A stretch of 64,000 nt of DNA from Puffinus mauretanicus. Its lineage: Eukaryota > Chordata > Aves > Procellariiformes > Procellariidae. The notes under the pieces were generated by a model that did not search any database, was not told where the DNA came from, and saw only the letters and a list, made by a program, of their open reading frames with translations. The stretch covers positions 360,211 through 424,210 of the forward strand of contig JAJKFH010000347.1 in NCBI GenBank assembly GCA_023333565.1. Direction: 5' to 3'. The first letter of the stretch is position 1. Every line of letters begins with the position of its first letter. Positions 24,463-35,419 of the stretch are shown here, piece by piece. Made by a program: the position numbers and the translations under genes.

Positions 24463-25465
24463 TCTTTCTGGAGTATCTTTTTATGTGCAGATTACACGAG
24501 GAGGAGAAGAGAACATATTACAGAAGTGAGTCCCTTTATACAGCTTGTTCTCCTCTGTGAAGCTTTACCGGTGGAAAAGCTGCAGGCAGCAAAAACAAGA
24601 TAGCCTATGACTGTGTTTGATTTTTACTTGAGAAGAGCTTTACACCATTTCCAGCAAGAATGTCATCTCAAACTTTGATGGAGGAAATTTTCCTTGGGCA
24701 GATGATGTATAGTAATTTTTTGAGCAGATAATAAATATCCTCTCTTACTAATGCATTCCATTTTATTAGCTAGATCAATATTGCTGTAATTTCTAGCCAT
24801 TAGCATCTCATTGCTGCATAGTACATAAAAATATTTACATTAACACTGATCAAAATTGCAACAGCATATATTAAAATATGAATGACATATAATCAGAATT
24901 TTCTGTTTCTACTGCCTCCAGTTATTTGTGACCCCAGATATGAAGTTCAAGTTTACACTTAATAGCACAATTATGTAAATCTGTAATTCTAACACTGAAT
25001 TACAGCTGGTAATGATCAATAATTATATTTATGTATGATGTGAAGTTAATACTGCCACCATAGATTAATGTAAACAACAAAATTATTTCTGCAGTCAAGA
25101 GCTAACAAATCATCATAAACAAAGAGAACTAAAACAATCTCTTCGGAGCTTAATTCCCCCAGCGTAGTAAACAGATTTTTTATTTCCAATGAATGTAAAA
25201 GCACTGATTAAAGAAAACACATCTCTACAAAAATTGCACAATGGCTGTATCTGTTAGTACAGTTTTTTTTAAAAAAGAATCTTTGAAACAGAGTTTGTTT
25301 GACAGAAAGAAAAATCTCTCCAAAGAAATCTGGATAATAATTTTGTTGGAAGAGTTCTGGGGGAAAATAAACCCTGAGGAAAAAAAGCAGATTAAAAAGA
25401 AAACAGAGCGAGGGATAATCAAACACAATATTTCATAACTTTGGAGCTCTTCAGAATTCACTTAC
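24463..25465. other. AT-rich noncoding stretch
   Basis: Short frames only; the overlapping plus and minus frames at 25208-25461 come from Phe/Lys codons in A/T runs. The minus-strand donor at its right edge belongs to the micro-exon candidate listed next. Confidence 0.5.
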
Positions 25466-25484
25466 CTGTAATTTCAGCTCTCTG
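25466..25484 (-). other. Candidate 19-nt micro-exon on minus strand
   Basis: On the minus strand, TTCCCTGTTGTCCTTTTCAG forms a strong pyrimidine-rich acceptor, followed by a 19-base segment ending ATTACAG and then a near-perfect donor, GTAAGTG. The second CAG directly after the first would give a 16-base version. Micro-exons of this size exist in neuronal genes. A random close pairing of good sites also occurs in introns, and no reading frame can be assigned. Confidence 0.25.
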
Positions 25485-26389
25485 CTGAAAAGGACAACAG
25501 GGAACTGTGTAATGGGACAGAGCGGTCCTTGGAGTAGCTGGGAGTTGGCTCAAGCAGGTTATACCAAAGAAGGTTTGTCCTGCTTTGTTCACCATTCTTT
25601 CAGGAATACAAAAACACAGCTACAGTAAGAACTCTTTTTGCCTTTCAAAAACTTCCATCTCAACATTTTTCCACCTTGTCTTTGATACTTATTCTTAATA
25701 TGCATCAGATTCTGCATGGGTGTACTAGAGAAAGAGGGAACCTTCTTCTAGAGCCAGTCTTGTCCTGAAAAATGGGGCTGTGAGGTCACCCAGAGCTGCA
25801 CGATTTTGTCAGTGCTCCCAACACAGGAGGCTGTGTCTGGTTAGTTAAAAAGGTGACCCATGCACACTAATACCCTGATGCCTCCCTTCCAGGATTGGTT
25901 CAAAATTAACCTTATAGAAGCCATAAAACCCAGATAAATGTGGATGGCTAATTAAAATGGGCTGCACTTACTCTTCAAATAAGAAGCTTGTATGTCTATC
26001 AGCATAAGAAGTAGCAACGGTGCAGAAGGGCACTCAGTTTTTGGAGAAGTATTGTTAAAGTGTTCTTGGGAGGAACAGCACCTGGGCTGAGCTCCAGCAG
26101 GCAGTTCTTATTTCTCCTATAACTGGCACATTTTCAAAAACGGGCATCACGGCAACGTGGAGGTGAATACCTTCAAGTGCAGAAAAATGGGAAAACGGGA
26201 TCACAAACTCAGAGCAGGGGAAATAATTATCATCTATCTTTAGAAAATGTCAGCAAGCATGGTTTTGGAGCACAAGCTGAGCTTTCTGTACAATGCCAAG
26301 GGACTGATCCAAAATGTACTGAGGGCCTTCACTGATTTCAGCAAGCTTCATCTCACTCCTTAATTCTGCTTTTTCTCTGATACTTATAA

Positions 26390-26405
26390 TTTTTTTTTTT
26401 TTTTT
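26390..26405. repeat. T16 run
   Basis: Sixteen T residues followed by an AATTTAATTAATTA-like stretch. Simple sequence. Confidence 0.85.
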
Positions 26406-26692
26406 AATTTAATTATTAGTGCTGTTGGGTTTCTGTATAACCCAGATGAGGCTTATGCTTCTATTAAATGTTTCTCTCTTGCAGAAGCAGGTCTAATGAC
26501 AGCTTTTAGCCAAACCCCCTTATTTACAGGCTTTAAATAACTGTAGGACCCCAAGTTCAGCAGGAACCATGTGCTGCAGAGCCCTGAAGGAACATCAGTT
26601 GAATGGAAAGGGTGTATTACTAACGTTTTTTTTAGTGTTTTAGTAAACATGTAGGAACAAGGAGGGGAGCATATCATTAAGCTAGTTCTTTT

Positions 26693-26745
26693 AAAAAAAA
26701 TCAATTACAAATAAATTACAAATAAAATAAATAAAAAAAAATGTT
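26693..26745. repeat. A-rich AATAAA-type simple sequence
   Basis: A-runs interspersed with ACAAATAAAT and AAATAAAT units. Several AATAAA hexamers arise from the repeat itself and are not evidence of a polyadenylation site. Confidence 0.75.
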
Positions 26746-28583
26746 TTGTAGTAGCCCTCTTTTTGGCACTTGAATGATGGAAGAAAGCTGCCAAATTTAT
26801 TACTGTTTTTTGATTTGTTTTCAGACAGTGCCCTAAGTGGGTGGAGGGTTGGCTCACAACTTTTAATTTCATTTTTTAGGCAGTTAATTTCTACAAGCTG
26901 TTGTGAAGATCAGGAGATTACGAACGGAATATTGAGGAGGGGGCCAAATACCTCTTGTAATGGGGAAAATTGTTTGAACAAAGTAGGGTAAGCTGAAATC
27001 ATTTAGGTATAAATTTTTTTTAAACTGAAGGACTTCCCTTTCATACTTCTTTTCACTTTACTTCTCTTTTATCCGCAATATTTCCTTTTAAATTAGCTTT
27101 CTGACTAGGAGAGCTCTTGCTAAATAAATAGCAAAACATTAAAAAACATTTAACTGTACAATAAAATCAAATGGGGAATCCAAAGAAACTGAAAACAAAA
27201 CCAAGAGAAACACTCTTAAGCCTAAATCAAATCTTACAACATTAAACTTAATCCAGAGTCTTTAGAATAAATTTAAAGCAGACTCAAAGTTTATAAAAAG
27301 GGCAAACTGAAGGATAAAAAAAAAAAGGAAAGAGAGAAGAAGTCCTGAGAACAAGTCTCTGTGAGGCTCAAGGGTACAGATTTAAAAAATTACTGGGATT
27401 GCCGTAGTTCCAGTCATGTTTTTTTTTTTCACTTAGCATCTGTGGAAAAAACAGGGAAACCCCGTGTTGTGGCAAACACTTTATGAAAGACGTAGTACCC
27501 AGCATTGAGGTTAAGTCTGCATGAGGGATGCATGAAAGGAGTCTCCTGAATTCTTCTGATTTACGTCCACAGTAATTTCAGTGGAGGAAAGAGGTGTATG
27601 ACATACTAAAACAACAAAGGGGATCAAGTAATTACTCTCAAAATTGAAATAATAATCAGACTGCCTCAAAGGACGAATTGGGTATGGGTTTAGTACAGGA
27701 TACTTACCCAGTTTATTTCAGAGTAATGACTCACTCTGAAACCTTCTCCTCATCCACACTCAACTCGAAAACTATGCCAAAAGAAGGAGCCTGGGAAAGT
27801 ATTTCTTTGGGGATTTTTTCTTCCCATAAAACCTTCATAAAAAATTTTTGTTATGTCAACATAATCCAGAGTTGTAGCTAATTGTGTTAACGTAAAGAGT
27901 CAGTGGTGTTTGACATACTAATTATAAGAAAGACTATCAGATAATTCAGGAGGGAATTTATATTGACCACATCTAGGACAGAGTTTAAAGCAAAACACCT
28001 GAGGAGACTTTTCCTTTACCTGGGTCATCATAAAACACAGATTTCCCTCCACACCCTGTAATATTCCATGATGCCTCTTTGGATGTTCCTTATCCTATAG
28101 GAATTATTCATTAGTTGGGATGGAACAAGCAGTTTGCATTTATTTAGTACTCTTCATGTGGTGAAACAAAGAAGACTGGGTTAGAAAATATGTATATGTT
28201 TCAGCATGAAACTTTTATCAGTGTATCTGAAGTAAATAATTTAAAATACTTTCATTGCTGAGTACAGAACTTCAGAAAACATTCCTAGAAATATGTGACT
28301 AGAGCAACCATTGAGAAACAAACATGGGTATTAAGATAATGGAAACACCATTTTAATTTAAGCCATATGCTGAAAGATGGTAGTTAAACTACTTAAGTCA
28401 CATTTACCACAGTAGAAAATATTGTGGATCACGATACAGAGCATAAGTGCACATGTTACTGAAATCTTTTCCATCTTTCTGACAAATTTGGAAACTGATC
28501 TAAAAAACTTGTAAAGATGCGAACAAGTATTCAAAAGTATCATACTTGAGGGCTAGCCAGAGGCAAAGAGAAAAGTCATAGTT

Positions 28584-28859
28584 TTGAATTCTCCATTATT
28601 GGCCTGTTTTGATAGTTTAACCGTTGTGGGGGATGTGCTTCTGTGCAAGTGTCACATTCGTGAAAGACACCTCGCTATCAAGTCATTCAAAACGAAGAAC
28701 CAAAAATACCCTTCCGATGCTTTATGTAAAGAGACATATTGCCAATGTGATTTTGAAATAGTGGTCGTGCTGCAAGTTTTGACCCCTGCAGCACAACACA
28801 AGTACGAACTGGAAACTCTTCAACAGAAGATAGCAACCCTCTTAAAATTATCCTCTTGA
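28584..28859 (+). other. 91-codon ORF, not recognised
   Basis: The product has a more protein-like composition than most frames here, with Cys pairs (LLCKCHIRERHLAIKSF, then CKETYCQCDF) and a C-terminal stretch HKYELETLQQKIATLLKLSS that could form a short amphipathic helix. No family is recognised. No clear splice or promoter context is seen. It might be a remnant of a DNA transposon or a retroposed sequence, but that is a guess. Confidence 0.2.
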
Positions 28860-29430
28860 AGACATGAAATTTCTGATCAAATGTAAAACAAAAATCAAAG
28901 CACTGGAATTTTGGTTATATGAAAGTTGGCTCAGAGTACTCTGTCAAATAGAGGATGACAATGAACAATGAAAGCATTGCTACTCAAGAAAATAAAGCAG
29001 AAAGATGACTATGTTTACTACAGTTGAATACAGAAAGATGTTGTGGAAAGAGTCACCCAGCCAATTGCTTGTGGGTAAAACATAAAAACAAGATTGCAGT
29101 AAAAACTAGTTTGTTTAACTCCAGCAATAATGGCTTAATTAAGATGATGACAGCTCATAAACAGATGCGGGAAATGTATTATGGCAGGACAGCAAGGTCA
29201 CTTTCCCCTCTCCAACCCTGGTGAGCAGGTAGAAGCACAACAAGGAGGCAATTAGAAATTTACTCAGGTCTTGGTCAAAGAAATTGTTTCAAAACAAGGA
29301 CAGCTGTACGTTCAGGAGGTGTCAGAAGCGCATCCTGAGACCTATTTTAAAATTAGTAAGCCCAGCCAAATTAGCACGACTGAAATATCCCTGTTTGTGA
29401 GGGAATTAAAAAAAAAAAACCACTCAAAGA
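28860..29430. other. AT-rich noncoding stretch
   Basis: Only a short 66-codon frame at 29024-29224. Nothing recognised. Confidence 0.5.
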
Positions 29431-29740
29431 AGGAGTGAGAGCTGCTGGGAAAGGCGCTAAAACAGACCAACCACTCTGCAGAGAAACCGAAACCCTCCGT
29501 ATGAAGAATGACTCAGTGGAGGGAAAAAGAGGATACAGCCTATTTCCACCCCCAGCCCTCCATCTTCTTGTCGACCTACGCAAGGCCAACCCATCACGTG
29601 CGCTGAGGGTTGACGTGCCCTTCCCAAACCTTTCATGAATGGAATGAGGTCGGGGAGGGCTTGTCGGTCTCTGCAGCGTGGTCTTCTTGCATGAGTCAGT
29701 GCTGAGTCTGGGACTTTGGGTTTGCTGCAGCCCCCCTGCA
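29430..29740. promoter_or_regulatory. GC/CpG-enriched patch with two AP-1-type sites
   Basis: About ten CpG dinucleotides lie within roughly 280 bases, against a CpG-poor background. Two consensus AP-1 (TRE) sites are present: TGACTCA at 29509-29515 and TGAGTCA at 29692-29698. A CACGTG E-box lies near 29596. A 129-codon minus frame (29371-29760) and a 94-codon minus frame overlap it, with Arg/Pro/Ser-rich products typical of GC-rich noncoding DNA. It may be a small enhancer or promoter; it lacks a TATA box or transcription start I can point to. Confidence 0.3.
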
Positions 29741-31740
29741 CCTCTGAAGAATGGCTTCATAGCTCAGAGCTGTGATGAGATCTTCAGTGATGGCATTGGT
29801 TAATGAAAAGAGATTGCTGCTTAAACTGTTTTACTGTAGTTTCCTCTTCCTGTACAGTAACACAATGCAACACATGCGATATTAATGTAAAGAGACTGAA
29901 ATACGCCTCGATTTAGTGCATATTTGGCATGCCTCTCCTTATCCTTGAGGTTTTTTTTTGAGTTATGACATTGATTTTGAATGCAGCAGTGAGTAAAATT
30001 TAGCAGAGCTTTACTGTTTGTTCTGCAACCTTCCCCTACTGGTTCATACACACAAGCTCCCTCCGCATCATACAGAGGAACCAAACACTGGCAGCTTTAT
30101 TTTGGGGAATCACTTGGGAGTAGTGTTTGCTCTACGTTTGCGTTAAACTGAGTGTGCTTTCTTCCTGTGCTCAGCACCACCTCTTGCAGAACTCCCAAAG
30201 TTCAGTACGGTCTTTTCTTCTCTCATGTGACCGTATGTGCTCACCTAAAATGTTGTCACAAGTCATTGAAATTCTCCATTAAGACTCTGCATTGCCTTAA
30301 TTTCCTACAAATTTGTTAGGACATTCCACCTTTAAGAGGCACATTTTCAATGGGGTGTTAAAATTTTCCCCTTATCCCACTACTTCAGTGTCTCTTACCT
30401 GATGTCTCACCTTCAGCAAACAGCGTGCATGCATGCTCGTACTGAAAATAAAGGATGCGCCAAGGGCTGGGGCTGAGGTGTTGGCAAGAATATCTAGGGT
30501 AAGGCATTTGAGGAGGAATCAGAAAAAAAGTCAATCCAACTGTAGTAACCACCTGAATGAAACCGCCTTTTTAGTGTATGCCATGGGTTGCTAACATTTG
30601 CCTAATATACTCCAGAAACAAGGATTTATTCAAAAGTGTTTTGATATCAGTCTTAGAAATCCATGGTAAGCATCTATTATCACTTGTAACGTACCAATTA
30701 CTAACACTGCCAAAATCCCATTTTTACTCTCAATACCATATTACATGTAGCAGTTACATGTAAACCAGCATAAGATATCCATCAGATTCTCTTAAAATAC
30801 AAATTTAAATCTTTCCAAAAACATACACCCACTGTCCAATGCAATTCACATAAATGCCTGATATTTCTACAGCAGCATTGATATCATCACTTAAAAGCTG
30901 TCAAACAACCAAAGAATGACTGGAAAGGAAGAAATCAACTGGAAAAATTATGTATTTTCTGCATTGTGTTGAAGACCCACTAACAAAAAATATATATTTA
31001 TTACTTTAAAAAAAAAATCAGTGATTACTTTGTTTTGCTTACTTCAGTTTCCTTAGGCATAACACCTAATCTTGCAATTTCCCAGCACTTCAGAAATCTG
31101 GCATTTGTGGTGCTTTTGTATAAGGAACTGTCAGCAGTTTATAAGTGAGCTCAGGCTTTAGAAGGAGGGCCTTCGGGGAGGTTGTTTATTTTCTATTTGT
31201 TCTAATTCTCCCTCATTGAAAACCTGGAAAACAAGATTTTTCACAGAAATAGTCTCAGAAACAGGTGTGGTTTTTTTTTCCTAACTGTTCCAAAGACCTC
31301 TCCTAGCCCAATCGATAAGGAAATAAGGTTGGTGGTCAAAACCAAAGCATTAATAAAGCCTGCAACTGTTATTGCAATATAGTAACTTAATTTACAAATA
31401 AGCAAGCAACACTCTCCATAACTCATTTTTTTACCTTTCTGCCATTAGGAGATGTAATGGTATTATCCAGATGACCATTGCTTCCAGAGTAAACCTCCCA
31501 GATATACATTTTTCTCTTGCTTTCTTCACAGCATTATAGACTGGCAAAAATGTTCGTTCTTTTAATAAAAGTTATATTTTATACTCTCAGTGTACTGTAC
31601 ACATCTGTAAATTACCATGCAAGAAAGGAGTAAATGAAGCTTCACTTCAAAATCACTTTGAAAAGCCCATAGTCAGTTGATATCTTAAAATTTTTAATTT
31701 TACATTGTTAACTACCTTGCAAATTCCTATCTATCTGGCG
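29741..31740. other. AT-rich noncoding stretch
   Basis: No gene recognised. A sequence CTCAGCACCACCTC near 30170 resembles only the left half of a REST/NRSF site. Confidence 0.5.
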
Positions 31741-31843
31741 TGCTGCCTCCTTGTTCAGCAAAGAAGCTGAAAGAAATGCTCTGCAATGCCAGTTGTCAGC
31801 TGCTGTTGTCCTCTGACCCCTACCACTTGATAAAGAATCAGTG

Positions 31844-31887
31844 GTTGATGATCTTACCTTGATCACCTACAAGTAAAGATCATCGAC
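31844..31887. repeat. Inverted repeat / hairpin
   Basis: GTTGATGATCTTAC (31844-31857) pairs with GTAAAGATCATCGAC (31873-31887), with one mismatch and one bulged base around a 15-base loop. It sits in a mixed-composition stretch (31740-32030) that differs from the AT-rich flanks. The stem is shorter than a usual microRNA precursor. It may be part of a decayed repeat. Confidence 0.6.
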
Positions 31888-33333
31888 ACTGCTGGACTCT
31901 GAGGCGATGTTTGATCATTATCCTCTAGGAGGCTGAGTTTATGATCCACCAGATGTGATGTCCTGAAGGAACTCTTACTGAGCACCGACATCCTTCACCT
32001 CTTACCGAAGTCTAATCTTCACCTATTTATCCCCTAAAAAAGAGAGAGAGTGGGCTGAAATGTAGTGGTAACTTAGATGACCATCAACTCAGCATTCATG
32101 TCAAGTTGAATTAATTTTTCCCATGGATGAGCCAAAATCAGGAACTGCATAAATACTAGAATGACCAAAGAAAACAGGGTGGGAAATGGATTTTGAAGGG
32201 TACACCACTTGTACATCTGAACTGCTAAAAGTAATGGGTACTTAAAATGTTATGGACAGAAAGTCCATTTCTATCTGCCATTGACTAAAAGATCATGTTT
32301 CATTTTACTTGACACCTGCCTGCTCCTGAAGATCTCTATATTTGGGTTTCTAGTTCTTATTGCAACCCATTATATGCAGAAATAAAATGATTTACTATAA
32401 AAGTTCAAAAGGTACAAGCTGCTGCAGACCACCTGCTTAACAGCTCACTTCAGCACGAATGCATCATGAGAGCAATATGCTCCCTTCAAGGAGCCTTAAT
32501 TTAATGGGGCATCCATTTAAGGGTTTTATAAAGGTGTAGAAAACCTACCGATAGCATTAGCACCCAGTTGTAGGGATCACACATGGCCTTTGAGAATGAC
32601 CATGTCTTCCACATGAATTGGACTTGTGTGGAGCCAACGTCAAAGCATAGAAGGACTCCTGATTCCAACTAGCATGGAAACAGGACATGCTCTTCACTCA
32701 CATTCAAAGCTGAGAAAATGTCATTAAAAATATATTGGACACTAGGAATATTATGAATATCACAGTTAAAGCAAAAGCAAAACTCTGATAACAAGAACAC
32801 TTGAAACCCAAGTTTGATTCAATTTGTCTTTATAAGCTGTAGGAGAAAAGGAAGCTAGCAAAAAAGAGTAGAAAAAAATAGCATAGGAATATTTTATGTA
32901 TGCAGATGTGTGTGCTCAATTACACATGGTAGTTAAGGCCAGGTAAGTCTACATCAATTCCTCACATAAATAAAACAGCTATGACACTAGAGGCAAGAAA
33001 CTCTGTTTTTGACTATTCGATGTAAGAAAAAGTACTGAATAAAATGGGAGGGAATAAAAAATTGTGCCGAAACAAGGATTATGTGTTTTTGATGGCACCC
33101 TCTTTTTAAAGAAGGGTTACTCTTACTCAGGAGAAGACAATCACATCACAGAAATTTTTTGACATCTACACTTCTAATGCCTTAATCTGCAGTACAATAT
33201 GCATAATTGCTCATACCACACAAGCACATTGTATTACATATGACTAAACAACAACTTATACAGTTCCATTAGTCTGTCCTATCTCATCCTGCAGTGAGGT
33301 CAACAACTTTTATTTGTGATCCCACTCATTTCA
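31888..33333. other. AT-rich noncoding stretch
   Basis: No frame above about 60 codons. No repeat recognised until the CR1 copy. Confidence 0.55.
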
Positions 33334-33861
33334 TAGAATCATAGAATCATGGAATCATTTAGGTTGGAAAAGACCTTCAAGATCATTCAGTCCAACCATT
33401 AACGTAGCACTGCCAAGTCCACCACTAACCATGTCCCTAAGCACAGCATCTACATGTCTTTTAAATACCTCCAGGGATGGTGACTCCACCACTTCCCTGG
33501 GCAGCCTGTTCCAAGGCTTGACAACACTTTCGGTGAAGAAATTTCTCCTAATATCCAATCTAAACCTCCCTTGGCGCAACTTGAGGTCGTTTCCTCTTGT
33601 CCTATGACTTGTTACTTGGCAGAAGAGACCAACCCCCACCTCGCTACAACCTCCTTTCAGGTAGTTGTAGGGAGCGATGAGGTCTCCCCTCAGCCTCCTC
33701 TTCTCCAGGCTGAACACCCCCAGTTCCCTCAGCCGCTCCCCATCAGACTTGTGCTCCAGGCCCTTCACCAGCTTCGTTGCCCTTCTCTGGACACGCTCCA
33801 GCACCTCCATGTCCTTCTTGTAGTGAGGGGCCCAGAGCTGAACACAGGATTCGAGGTGTGA
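33334..33861 (-). mobile_element. CR1 LINE, copy B (5'-truncated)
   Basis: A CR1 fragment of about 530 bases in reverse orientation. On the plus strand it opens with TCATAGAATCATAGAATCAT, then GTTGGAAAAGACCTTCAAGA, the reverse complement of the CR1 3' end. It is truncated near 33861, where the match to copy A (TTCGAGGTG) stops. The encoded C-terminal frame is nearly the same as that of copy A, so both belong to one CR1 subfamily. The opposite orientation and 26-kb spacing indicate independent insertions rather than a local duplication. Confidence 0.95.
33355..33861 (-). pseudogene. CR1 reverse-transcriptase C-terminal fragment
   Basis: The minus-strand frame is open from the truncation point to the 3' end of the element. 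It carries [20 protein letters not shown], the [20 protein letters not shown] block and [18 protein letters not shown], the standard CR1 C-terminal signatures. Unlike copy A, the frame continues past VES without the one-base loss. The catalytic part is missing, so it cannot be active. The 96-codon plus-strand frame at 33571-33861 is its antisense shadow. Confidence 0.9.
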
Positions 33862-35276
33862 ATTTCCACAGCAACCATCCAATGTTGGGCACTTGGGCTT
33901 GTGATTCCACTACAGGATGAGGTCCAACACAAGAAGAGAGAGTTTTTATTCCAACAAAACCACCTTTGATAACAGCAGAGTTGTCAGAAAAACACTAGCA
34001 AGTAAATTAAATTTTTCAGCATGCTCTGGAATACCAGGAGTTTCCTTTCCCCGCTGAAATCATGCCCACCATGTGAGCAAACCTCCACATTTTAATAAGA
34101 AGGAAACGTATACCTTCTATCAGAAATCCCTCCAATGCAGAAATTCCCAGCAAAGAACAAAGACAATTCTGTGTCCTTGGAAACAAGATATTGCTTTGGG
34201 TGCAAGTAACTGACATGGGATGTGGATTGGAAAAAACTAAGAGACTGAAATAATTAGGTTTTTTATTAAAATATGTTTCTTTGATGCTCAGCTGTATAAA
34301 GAATGGTGTGAATGTTTATATATTATAATTGCCTCTTCCTCCTTCTCTCACATGTACATCCATGAGATGCACAGCCCTGTTTGTTTTAAATATCTTGGCA
34401 TAACTGCATTGTGCAGGTTGAACTTCAAGGTCTTATGAATTGGTCACTTTCTTCTTTCAGTGGGATTTGGCTCAAACCCCTTGCAATCAGTTCAGAACTA
34501 AACACTCCCGTGACTGAATCAGGAAAAGTGTTATTCCCTCCCTCCAACACATTTAAACTACAACTGGCCATAAGAACTTGCAGCCAGACATGGATAGAGA
34601 GATGGATATTGTTATTATTCCCCCTTTGTCAAGCTATACCTCAAGCAAGAATTCTGTATTTGGGCTCCCTTCCCGTTTTCAAGCAAGTATTAAAATGAAC
34701 AAAACATTCAGAAGCAATTTGACTTTTATTTCCTTCCTTATCACTTCTTTCCTTCTTTTGCACGTATTAATTTCAAATATTTCCTGTATTTCTATACCTC
34801 TGTCTGATTGTCTTTTTTATTTTCTCTTGCCTCTCCACCTCTTCTCTAACACTTTCCATCGTCCATTTCCCTTCCAATTTTTTTTCTATTAGCTTTTTTT
34901 CTATATCTCACACCATTTCCCAAGACAACAGCTCTACACTCTTGGTTCTTCTAATTTTTATTTTACCCTCTCAATACTTTATTCTCTTTTCCCAGTTTTC
35001 TCCTCCTCTTCTGTAGGATACTGTATAAGAAATATGTATTTTTAATGCCATACAACAGACAACATCCTTTGAGAGGCAAAGATAATGTAAGATTATGTGT
35101 AAATAGGAAAGTTGGGACAGAGATGAAATTAAAGTAACTCAGTATGTGGGTGAATCAGAGAGATTTTAAGGTTTAATTCTTTTTCATCATGCTTTGAAAC
35201 CTTTTTTCTTTTGTGTGAGTTTCTGCCCCTTTCACTTGCTATTGATTTTAAATATCTTTTCTACCTTTTTTCACAG
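33862..35276. other. AT-rich noncoding stretch
   Basis: Short frames only. 34720-35010 is strongly pyrimidine-rich, producing Phe/Leu/Ser-rich frames. No gene recognised. Confidence 0.5.
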
Positions 35277-35419
35277 GAATTCTTGTCTGTTGTCCATTTT
35301 CCTGGACTCCAAACATACCAGCAAAGAAATCTCAGCTCTCCGTTTGCAAAACCCAACTCAAAATGGAAGAAAGAAAAACGGTCTTTAAAAAAAAGGAAAC
35401 TTAAAATATTACAGAGTGG
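35277..35419 (+). other. Candidate 143-nt splice-bounded exon
   Basis: A strong acceptor (TTTTCTACCTTTTTTCACAG, ending 35276) is followed by an open frame across 143 bases to a donor (TGG then GTGAGC, GT at 35420-35421). The translated segment begins EFLSVVHFPGLQTYQQRN and ends in a very basic stretch, KWKKEKRSLKKRKLKILQ. No family is recognised. The open frame and both sites agree, which is better than most pairs here, but the Lys-rich end is what A-rich DNA encodes by chance. It could be a noncoding-RNA exon. Confidence 0.25.

Larger units (their letters stand above)
25485..28583. other. AT-rich noncoding stretch
   Basis: Contains a T16 run at 26390-26405 and A-rich sequence at 26693-26745. 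No frame is recognisable as a protein. No repeat family is identified. Confidence 0.5.

Noticed and set aside
26693..26745. Cluster of polyadenylation signals
   Set aside because: The AATAAA hexamers are by-products of A-rich simple sequence.
29371..29760. 129-codon minus-strand ORF as a possible gene
   Set aside because: Arg/Pro/Ser-rich composition follows from the CpG-bearing patch; a second frame on the same strand is also open.
30168..30190. REST/NRSF site
   Set aside because: Only the left half (CTCAGCACCA) matches; the right half does not.
31851..31872. 9-nt micro-exon on the minus strand (TTGTAG acceptor, GTAAGA donor)
   Set aside because: Both sites are produced by the hairpin arms and the segment is too short to be credible.
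33571..33861. 96-codon plus-strand ORF
   Set aside because: Antisense shadow of CR1 copy B.
34578..34892. 104-codon Phe/Leu-rich ORF resembling a membrane protein
   Set aside because: The hydrophobicity comes from a long pyrimidine-rich tract (T/C runs give Phe, Leu and Ser codons).
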